A DNA stretch of 13,886 nt from Candidatus Thalassarchaeaceae archaeon (GTDB taxonomy: Archaea; Thermoplasmatota; Poseidoniia; Poseidoniales; Thalassarchaeaceae). The notes under the pieces are model-generated. The model worked only from the letters and a program-made list of their open reading frames with translations, was not told the DNA's origin and searched no databases. This document shows, piece after piece, positions 1 to 5,869 of this stretch. The stretch lies in assembly GCA_030747885.1 (NCBI GenBank), contig JASLJW010000088.1, positions 1 to 13,886 of the forward strand, read 5' to 3'. Position 1 is the first letter of the stretch. Each line of letters opens with the position of its first letter. The position numbers and the translations under genes are program-made.

Positions 1-296
1 GCAATCCTGTCACTTTTGGGAGTTGTAACTTCGTCATCTGGATGAATTAAAGCCATTTCATGAAAATCGGTGGATTTGAAACTCTTTGGATCCAAACCCC
101 AATCAACCATCTCATCGAAGAAATCTCTAGGGGAAGTCCAATTTTCTAAACCTTGGAAATCGCCATCAAATCGTGCTCCTGAGTCCTCACGAATTTCATG
201 GACTTCTACCTTTTTCCCAGCTTTTGCTAGAATAGTAGCTGCTGCAAGACCAGATAATCCGCCTCCAAGAATGCGAATAACTTCCTCGCCAGTCAT
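1..296 (-). CDS. FAD-dependent oxidoreductase, geranylgeranyl-reductase-like (partial, N-terminus only)
   Basis: Reading the minus strand from the ATG at 296 gives an open frame of 98 complete codons running off the left edge of the window. It begins MTGEEVIRILGGGLSGLAAA, a Rossmann dinucleotide-binding start (GxGxxG-type GGGLSG about residues 11-16). An acidic residue follows at the end of the second strand (VEVHEIRED), as expected where an FAD ribose is bound. This N-terminus is typical of the geranylgeranyl reductase / phytoene dehydrogenase-like flavoprotein group, which in archaea often saturates isoprenoid chains of membrane lipids. The exact substrate cannot be told from this fragment. 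An in-frame upstream ATG at 332 with GGAGG four bases before it is an alternative start, adding 12 residues. The gene is divergent from moaE, leaving only a short shared promoter space. Confidence 0.72.
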   Translation of the reverse strand, partial: MTGEEVIRILGGGLSGLAAATILAKAGKKVEVHEIREDSGARFDGDFQGLENWTSPRDFFDEMVDWGLDPKSFKSTDFHEMALIHPDDEVTTPKSDRI

Positions 297-377
297 ACTC
301 GCCCTCAGATATCCACTTGTGATAGATGACATGAATCCTCCGAAGCGCTCATGACCCGTCCAACGTATGGAGTGTCG

Positions 378-803
378 ATGGAGGACAGGGTAATCATCGA
401 GGTCGAGGCTGAATCACTTGATCCAAACCTTCTCCGAGAAAAACTTGGAGTTTCAGGGTCTGGCGCTGTGGTTTCATTTACGGGATTAACTAGAGGTGAT
501 GAGGAGGGCATCAAAGTTCATTCATTGGAATTTGATGCTTGGGAAGAACGATTGCCAATAGTTTTGGATAAATTGGCAAAAGAATCCATCGAAAAGTTTG
601 GGGTTGAATATGTCGCAATTTCACACAGAATCGGGGAAGTAAAACCCGAGGAACCTATTGTAGCAATTCATGTTTCATCAAAGCATAGAAAAGAAGCGTT
701 TGAGGCATGTTCATGGTTAATCGATTCCCTCAAGACTCAAGCACCTCTATGGAAGAAGGAGGTTCGAGAGGACGGGACTCACTGGAAGGAGGGATTGGGT
801 TGA
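378..803 (+). CDS. moaE: Molybdopterin synthase catalytic (large) subunit MoaE
   Basis: MoaE is the large subunit of molybdopterin synthase. With the thiocarboxylated small subunit MoaD it puts two sulfurs into cyclic pyranopterin monophosphate to make molybdopterin in the cytoplasm. Family signatures are present in order: the AVVSFTGLTR segment, the SHRIGEV segment, the HVSSKHRKEAFEA segment, and a C-terminal KTQAPLWKKE with the two lysines expected at the active site (K119 and K126 with this start, the same numbers as the E. coli enzyme). Length is 141 residues, normal for the family. I chose ATG 378 because a GGAG lies five bases upstream and the homologous region begins soon after; ATG 351, which adds nine residues, has no ribosome binding site. 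The gene runs straight into moaC, with overlapping stop and start. MoaD is not in the window. Confidence 0.93.
   Translation: MEDRVIIEVEAESLDPNLLREKLGVSGSGAVVSFTGLTRGDEEGIKVHSLEFDAWEERLPIVLDKLAKESIEKFGVEYVAISHRIGEVKPEEPIVAIHVSSKHRKEAFEACSWLIDSLKTQAPLWKKEVREDGTHWKEGLG
788..792 (+). promoter_or_regulatory. Shine-Dalgarno GGAGG of moaC
   Basis: A perfect GGAGG ends seven bases before the TTG at 800. It lies inside the last codons of moaE. This site decides the moaC start: the alternative ATG at 749 has no comparable sequence in front of it and would add 17 residues not expected in MoaC. Confidence 0.7.
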
Positions 804-1258
804 ATCAAAGAAAAGAGGCCATCATTTCCATAGGACACAAACCAATTGTCGAGCGAATTGCAGTTGCTACTGGACGTTTGAGAATAAGTTCTGAATCAAA
901 GAATGCCATTCAGAATGGGTTAGTCCAAAAGGGAGATGTTCTCGAAGCAAGTACAGTTGCAGCAATACAAGCTGCAAAAGAAACCCCTCGTTCAATACCT
1001 CATTGTCACCCAATTCCATTAGAATCTTGCACTGTTGAATGGGATTGGGATGGAGATGATTTGATTTGCAAAGTTACTGTTTCAGCACATTGGAAAACCG
1101 GAGTAGAGATGGAAGCGTTATGTGCAGTTTCTACAGGTCTTCTTTGCGCCCTAGACATGGTAAAATCAATTGAGAAGGATGATACTGGGCAATATCCTAA
1201 CACTGAGATCCATGGTATTCGCGTGATTCAGAAACAAAAGGGGAATGGTCAGGTTTAG
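800..1258 (+). CDS. moaC: Cyclic pyranopterin monophosphate synthase MoaC
   Basis: MoaC acts with the radical-SAM enzyme MoaA in the first step of molybdenum cofactor synthesis, turning 3',8-cyclo-7,8-dihydro-GTP into cyclic pyranopterin monophosphate. The 152-residue product has the family motifs: QKGDV (residues 43-47), IPHCHPIPL (66-74, with the conserved Cys-His), KTGVEMEAL (99-107), and LDMVKSIEKD (118-127) carrying the Asp and Lys of the active site. The start is a TTG that overlaps the moaE stop (TTGA), with GGAGG seven bases upstream, so translation is probably coupled to moaE. Length and motif spacing fit MoaC proteins of about 150-160 residues. The C-terminus is short and lysine-rich, as usual. 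Confidence 0.93.
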   Translation: MNQRKEAIISIGHKPIVERIAVATGRLRISSESKNAIQNGLVQKGDVLEASTVAAIQAAKETPRSIPHCHPIPLESCTVEWDWDGDDLICKVTVSAHWKTGVEMEALCAVSTGLLCALDMVKSIEKDDTGQYPNTEIHGIRVIQKQKGNGQV

Positions 1259-1283
1259 ACACTGGCTTCATCTCGTATCTTCT

Positions 1284-2240
1284 ATGGGACGCACTGCCGA
1301 TCTTGCTGAGTCCTTTCTCCAAGCGACAGAAGCGGCAGCAATCGCAGCGGCAAAATGGAGAGGTAGAGGCGAACGAAAACTAGCAGATGGAGCCGCAGTA
1401 GAGGCGATGCGGACAGTGTTTGATTCTGTACCTTTTGATGGAAGAGTAGCGATTGGTGAAGGAGAAAGAGACGACGCCCCGATGTTATGGATTGGTGAAC
1501 CACTTGGAAGCCGTCAAGGAGATCCTGAGGCGCTTAGTATCGACATAGCAGTCGATCCTTTGGAATGCACGAATCATTGTGCAACGGATTCACCCAATGC
1601 TATTGCAGTTCTAGCCGCAGCGCCCCGAGGAACATTGCTTCATGCTCCTGATTGTTATATGGATAAGATTGCAGGTTCTGCAGAACTCTTGGGGAAAATT
1701 TCTCTTGAGGCTGATGTGGCCTACAATATTGAGGAAGCCGCATCTGCTTTGGATAAACCGATTCGTGAAATTCTAACTGTTGTAATGGATCGCCCTCGCC
1801 ATGAAGAACTAATCAAAAAACTCAGGGAATTAGATGTGAGGATTCGATTAATCGGAGATGGTGATGTTTCTGCTGCTCTAGATGCTGCTGACCCAAATTC
1901 TGACGTTGATCTACTAATGGGAGTTGGTGCAGCGCCAGAGGGAGTGATTACTGCCACTGCTCTTCGTGGACTTGGAGCTCACTTTGAGGGGCAACTTGTA
2001 TTTCGAAACGATGGACATCGAGAACGCGCGGAAGAAATGATTGATGGAGATATTGAACGAATATGGCAAAGAGATGATTTGTGCATGTCTGATGATTCTA
2101 TCTTTGTGGCCAGTGGCGTATGTTCTGGATATCTTCCAGGAGTTAAATTTCGTGGGAAAAATGCAGTAGTACATAGTGAGATAATCGACGTACAGAACGG
2201 AGAGAGGAATTTTACAAATCGCGAGTATCCATGTGATTAA
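1284..2240 (+). CDS. glpX: Class II fructose-1,6-bisphosphatase, GlpX type
   Basis: This enzyme removes the 1-phosphate of fructose-1,6-bisphosphate, the committed step of gluconeogenesis. The 318-residue protein follows GlpX over its whole length: ATEAAAIAAAKWRGRG near the N-terminus, ADGAAV (34-39), the metal-site segment IGEGERDDAPML (57-68), AVDPLECT (89-96), NAIAVLA, DGDVSAAL, and GAAPEGV. Asp35, Glu59, Asp91, Glu94 and Thr96 match catalytic and metal-binding positions of the family. The usual Gly of the DPxxGT signature is Cys95 here. ATG 1284 was chosen because GlpX proteins begin just before this point. ATG 1245, inside moaC and preceded by AAGGGG, would add 13 residues and cannot be excluded. 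Some GlpX relatives also take sedoheptulose-1,7-bisphosphate. The next gene is the aldolase that makes the substrate. Confidence 0.92.
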   Translation: MGRTADLAESFLQATEAAAIAAAKWRGRGERKLADGAAVEAMRTVFDSVPFDGRVAIGEGERDDAPMLWIGEPLGSRQGDPEALSIDIAVDPLECTNHCATDSPNAIAVLAAAPRGTLLHAPDCYMDKIAGSAELLGKISLEADVAYNIEEAASALDKPIREILTVVMDRPRHEELIKKLRELDVRIRLIGDGDVSAALDAADPNSDVDLLMGVGAAPEGVITATALRGLGAHFEGQLVFRNDGHRERAEEMIDGDIERIWQRDDLCMSDDSIFVASGVCSGYLPGVKFRGKNAVVHSEIIDVQNGERNFTNREYPCD

Positions 2241-2284
2241 AAATTGGTCGAACCCTTCAAGGACCCATTCACGATGCATTGAAC

Positions 2285-3298
2285 ATGGATACTGACTTGT
2301 TGGAAGAAACTGCCAATTTCCTTGTGGGACCTGGTAGGGGGATATTGGCTGCAGATGAAAGCAATGGTACGATGTCTAAACGCCTCGAAGCCGTGGGCGT
2401 CTCATCATCTCCAGAATCTCGAAATGCATACCGAGCGAACCTCTTTGCCATGCCTACAATGTCTGAAGCAATCAGCGGAGTAATTCTTTATGACGAAACT
2501 ATTCGTCAACAAGCTGTAGATGGAACTCAAATTCCAGATTATCTAACTGCTCGAAATGTATTGCCTGGAATTAAGGTAGATACTGGTGCAAAGCAGTTAG
2601 CAGGACATGAAAATGAGACAGTCACAGAAGGGCTAGATGGCTTGAGAGAAAGATGTGCTGAATACTTCAGCATGGGAGCAAGATTTGCAAAATGGAGGGC
2701 AGTAATTCGAATAGGTGGAGATTTACCATCCGATGCTTGCATCTCAACAAATGCGCACGCTCTCGCACGCTACGCTGCAATTTGTCAAGAGCAAGGATTG
2801 GTACCGATAATAGAGCCTGAAGTTTTGATGGAAGGGGAACATTCTGCTCAGCGTTGTTTTGAAGTTACAGCATTGGTTCTTGATGCAACTTGGGATGCAT
2901 GTAAAACACAAGGAGTCTATCTTCCAGGTGCTTTATTGAAACCCAACATGGTTCTTCCAGGAAAGGGCCATTCGCAAAGAAGTGATGTGGAAACTTGTGC
3001 TCAAATGACCATAGATCTTCTCCACAATCATGTTCCTAAAGACATCCCTGGTATTGTCTTCCTTTCTGGAGGGCAATCAGAGGTAGAAGCAACAGCGCAT
3101 CTCAATGCAATGAACAATATGGGGCCGCATCCATTCGAATTGTCATATTCCTATGGACGGGCACTACAAGCATCTACTCTGAAAACATGGGCTGAAAATC
3201 AAGATGACCTGTCCAAACCACATTCTGTCTTTGCACATAGATGTAAAATGGCCCACCTAGCAAGATTCGGAAATTGGTCTGAAGATCTAGAGGCCTGA
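2285..3298 (+). CDS. fba: Class I fructose-bisphosphate aldolase (animal/bacterial type)
   Basis: This aldolase reversibly splits fructose-1,6-bisphosphate into dihydroxyacetone phosphate and glyceraldehyde-3-phosphate through a Schiff base. The 337-residue protein has the hallmarks of the classical class I family: GILAADES (Asp24), GIKVD, GLDGLRERC, FAKWR (Lys136), PIIEPEVL, LPGALLKPNMV (Schiff-base Lys219, matching human Lys229), FLSGGQSE and SYGRALQAS. It is not the short DhnA-like archaeal aldolase, nor the bifunctional archaeal aldolase/phosphatase. It lacks the C-terminal tail with the terminal tyrosine found in vertebrate enzymes. ATG 2285 is preferred; an in-frame TTG at 2279 adds two residues. 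No Shine-Dalgarno is visible. It lies 44 bases after the FBPase gene, so the two probably work as one carbon module. Confidence 0.94.
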   Translation: MDTDLLEETANFLVGPGRGILAADESNGTMSKRLEAVGVSSSPESRNAYRANLFAMPTMSEAISGVILYDETIRQQAVDGTQIPDYLTARNVLPGIKVDTGAKQLAGHENETVTEGLDGLRERCAEYFSMGARFAKWRAVIRIGGDLPSDACISTNAHALARYAAICQEQGLVPIIEPEVLMEGEHSAQRCFEVTALVLDATWDACKTQGVYLPGALLKPNMVLPGKGHSQRSDVETCAQMTIDLLHNHVPKDIPGIVFLSGGQSEVEATAHLNAMNNMGPHPFELSYSYGRALQASTLKTWAENQDDLSKPHSVFAHRCKMAHLARFGNWSEDLEA

Positions 3299-3303
3299 GG
3301 GCC

Positions 3304-4083
3304 ATGCGAATTGTTTCTTGGAATCTCAATGGGATTCGCGCAGCTATTCGAAAGGGATTGGACGATTTCATTGATCTCTTAGATGCAGACATCTGGATGT
3401 TTCAGGAAGTACGGGCCTTTCCAGAACAACTTCCCAAAGATTGGAATTCCCCAGAAGGGTTTGATTTGGCTTGGCACCCTGCTGAAAAGAAGGGTTATTC
3501 GGGAGTTTCAACATGGTCAAAGATTGGAATGAATGTAATTGGAACCGGAATGGGTAGAGGGGATGACCCAATGGATCTAGAAGGACGGATCCTGACCACC
3601 GAACATTCAGGGATTCGTTGCATCAATACATATCTCCCAAGTGGTTCAGCAAAAAATGAACGGCAAGTGTTCAAGGAACGTTGGATGGAAGATTGGCTAG
3701 ATTGGCTTTCTCCAAATCTTTCCACTGATACACCGGTGATAGTTGTAGGTGATTTGAATATCGCTCATCAGGAAATTGACATTTGGAATGCACGTTCTAA
3801 TCAAATGACTTCTGGTTTCCTCCCTCAAGAACGTGAATGGTTTGATCGACTTTTAGGGACAGGGTGGCATGATTTATGTCGACAAGATTGGGGGGGGGTG
3901 CAAGGGCCTTACTCTTGGTGGTCCAACCGAGGTAGAGCACGAGAGCAAGACAAAGGATGGCGAATCGATTACATTCTAGGAAACGATGCTGCTCGAGAAT
4001 CATTTCAGAATGCTAAGATTGTTCGTGCAGGAGGATTACAGGTTTCAGATCATGCTCCAGTTGTAGCAGATTTCAAACTTTGA
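3304..4083 (+). CDS. xthA: Exodeoxyribonuclease III / AP endonuclease (Xth family)
   Basis: This is a Mg-dependent base-excision-repair enzyme that cuts DNA 5' of abasic sites and removes blocked 3' ends. The 259-residue protein shows all motifs of the exonuclease-endonuclease-phosphatase fold in ExoIII order: SWNLNGIRA at the N-terminus (Asn7), QEVRA (Glu35; the family more often has QETK), KKGYSGV, LEGRI, GDLNIAH (Asp150, Asn152), a GFLPQEREWF segment, WWSNRGRAREQDKGWRIDY, and the C-terminal SDHAPV (Asp249, His250). Length is normal. It begins five bases after the aldolase stop, so it is probably co-transcribed although functionally unrelated. A run of nine G lies inside the gene at 3890-3898. 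Its stop directly abuts the stop of the convergent minus-strand gene. Confidence 0.94.
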   Translation: MRIVSWNLNGIRAAIRKGLDDFIDLLDADIWMFQEVRAFPEQLPKDWNSPEGFDLAWHPAEKKGYSGVSTWSKIGMNVIGTGMGRGDDPMDLEGRILTTEHSGIRCINTYLPSGSAKNERQVFKERWMEDWLDWLSPNLSTDTPVIVVGDLNIAHQEIDIWNARSNQMTSGFLPQEREWFDRLLGTGWHDLCRQDWGGVQGPYSWWSNRGRAREQDKGWRIDYILGNDAARESFQNAKIVRAGGLQVSDHAPVVADFKL

Positions 4084-5856
4084 TTAGACTCTTCTTCTCA
4101 GTCGTTCCATTAGGGCATCGGATTCACCTAATGATCCTAGACAAGATTCGACATCTCCAGAATCTAAATCCGCCTTCGCTTTCGAAATTGAAGCTTCACA
4201 AGATAGTCTATCTTTGTCTCCAGGGCCAATTCCCGAAGATTCGAGACGATTACGAAGGTTTTTCCATTCTTCATTGATGAAATCCAACAATTCCTTAGCT
4301 TCTCCTTCTGCTGCAGACATAGCATCTAGATCGGATGTTAATGCTTCCATTTTCTCAAGAGCAAGCCTCCATTTTCCTTCTTTAGTATTGACTAGGATAT
4401 TTTGTAATCTTTCTTCCCATTCATCGCTCTTCTGATGTCCTTCCCATCGTTTTCTCAATGTTTTCCTTTGACGAAGTGCCCTTTGCATCGAGGATTTTGC
4501 CTCTTCAGTAGCAGTAATTTCTCGAATAATAGAATCTGCTAATCCCCTTGCCATCGACCCATCTCCTTCTTCTAATGCACTAATGGCATTTGCAAGCATG
4601 TCATCCCAAATTCCAGTATCTAATCCATCGGTACGAGACAAAACCTCTGTAGCTTCTTCGACTTTGTTTTTCGCAGCCTCCATTGCTTCTCCAAGATTAG
4701 AAACATGTCCTGGAATTGCTTGAGCGATGTTTAATGCATCACCTGGGCTTTCTGCATCCATTGCATCTTCAGCAGCCTCCATCAATGCCTGCATTCTATC
4801 AAAATCTGAACCTGATAAACCTGAAATGGCATCTCTAGCTTCCTGGATTGCCTTTTCAGCATCTTCCCAATGGTTGATGATATCCAACGCTCTAACTTTC
4901 GCCATTCGGAATAGTTTCTCAGCCTCTCGAAGACTCCCTAATTCTGCTTCTCTTTTTCCTTGAATCATCGCTTTTCTAGGCCGTTCTGCCATTGGTGCTA
5001 TACCTTCTGAAACTACTACGATTTCTTCAGCATCTTCTTCTATGTCTGAAATATCTCTTGATAATGAAAGAATTCGGTCAATATCATCTTCAGCCGCAGC
5101 CAATAACCTCATTCCTTCATCATAATCTGTCCATCCAACTTCATTTGCTCTTTTGAGTAAAGATGCAGACTGATCAATGATGGCTCCGGTTGCTCTTACT
5201 TCTAGTACTCGTAACATTAGGGAATCATACTTGTTTGAAAACATCTTTCGAGACTGTCTATCTTCTTTACCCAATCTCAAATCTAAAGAGAAAATGATTG
5301 AAACAAATAATACTGGAAGAAGGAAATAAATTAGTTGATCTTCAGTAATGTTCGATAATATCCAAGCAGCAGCAATCGCCATTCCAATCAATCTATTCAA
5401 GGCCCTATATCGAATGACTCCAATATTATTCTCATTTTGAAGAATGAATGAATGGCAAGAAAATAAAATCGCACCTGCTACAACCCATCCTATTCCTCCA
5501 ACTAATTGATGGGTTTCTCCTTGAACCGATATTGCTTGAAGACCAGCGATGATTAGTAAAGGGCCAATTATTCCTGATATCGTGGCTAGACGAGTACGTT
5601 CCTCAGGGCCATTTTGAATAACATCGGATACCAATAATGCTGCACCTGCAAGAATAATCAGAGGAACTATGGTTGAAGCATCAATTCCATTTTGTATTCC
5701 AGGGAATGCTGAATATGCACCCAAAAGAATTGCACTAAACATTACTACTAGACCGAATCTATCTGAGTTTAAACGCCATCGAGACAAGGCCTTCTCCACA
5801 GGATCTTGACTGGTCTCGGTCGCCTGCATACTTCTCAACGAGGGCTCAACCGTCAT
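4084..5856 (-). CDS. Unknown protein: six membrane helices plus large charged helical-repeat domain
   Basis: I recognise no family. With the ATG at 5856 the protein has 590 residues. The first ~30 are hydrophilic. Six hydrophobic segments follow, at about residues 33-52, 61-80, 91-110, 117-138, 154-169 and 174-192. From about 200 to the end it is a soluble, strongly charged, almost all-helical region rich in Ala, Glu, Asp, Lys and Arg. This region shows degenerate helix-turn-helix units with a small turn such as EEGD, SPGD, KEGK or DSGD followed by a second Ala/Leu-rich helix (for example ALEEGDGSMARGLADSI and SKAKADLDSGDVESCLGSL). This suggests a TPR-like solenoid or coiled coil, probably cytoplasmic. 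The gene begins 13 bases after the stop of the surface-protein gene and ends on the exonuclease III stop. An in-frame ATG at 5919 would overlap the upstream gene. A role as a membrane partner or scaffold for the surface protein is only an inference. Confidence 0.8.
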   Translation of the reverse strand: MTVEPSLRSMQATETSQDPVEKALSRWRLNSDRFGLVVMFSAILLGAYSAFPGIQNGIDASTIVPLIILAGAALLVSDVIQNGPEERTRLATISGIIGPLLIIAGLQAISVQGETHQLVGGIGWVVAGAILFSCHSFILQNENNIGVIRYRALNRLIGMAIAAAWILSNITEDQLIYFLLPVLFVSIIFSLDLRLGKEDRQSRKMFSNKYDSLMLRVLEVRATGAIIDQSASLLKRANEVGWTDYDEGMRLLAAAEDDIDRILSLSRDISDIEEDAEEIVVVSEGIAPMAERPRKAMIQGKREAELGSLREAEKLFRMAKVRALDIINHWEDAEKAIQEARDAISGLSGSDFDRMQALMEAAEDAMDAESPGDALNIAQAIPGHVSNLGEAMEAAKNKVEEATEVLSRTDGLDTGIWDDMLANAISALEEGDGSMARGLADSIIREITATEEAKSSMQRALRQRKTLRKRWEGHQKSDEWEERLQNILVNTKEGKWRLALEKMEALTSDLDAMSAAEGEAKELLDFINEEWKNLRNRLESSGIGPGDKDRLSCEASISKAKADLDSGDVESCLGSLGESDALMERLRRRV

Positions 5857-5869
5857 GAAGCGTGCGGAC

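Noticed and set aside
70..354. Plus-strand open frame of 94 codons at the left edge
   Set aside because: It lies antisense to the flavoprotein gene, whose GGGLSG motif is clear; the plus-strand translation is low-complexity and without motifs.
2237..2245. TTAAAAATT as a TATA box for the aldolase gene
   Set aside because: It overlaps the FBPase stop region and no BRE-like purine stretch precedes it; AT-rich sequence of this length is expected by chance.
4727..4963. Plus-strand frames within the six-helix protein gene and other long antisense frames (such as 6447-6899 and 9130-9447)
   Set aside because: They are shadows of coding sequence on the minus strand; the Ser/Ala-rich products reflect the codon bias of the real gene.
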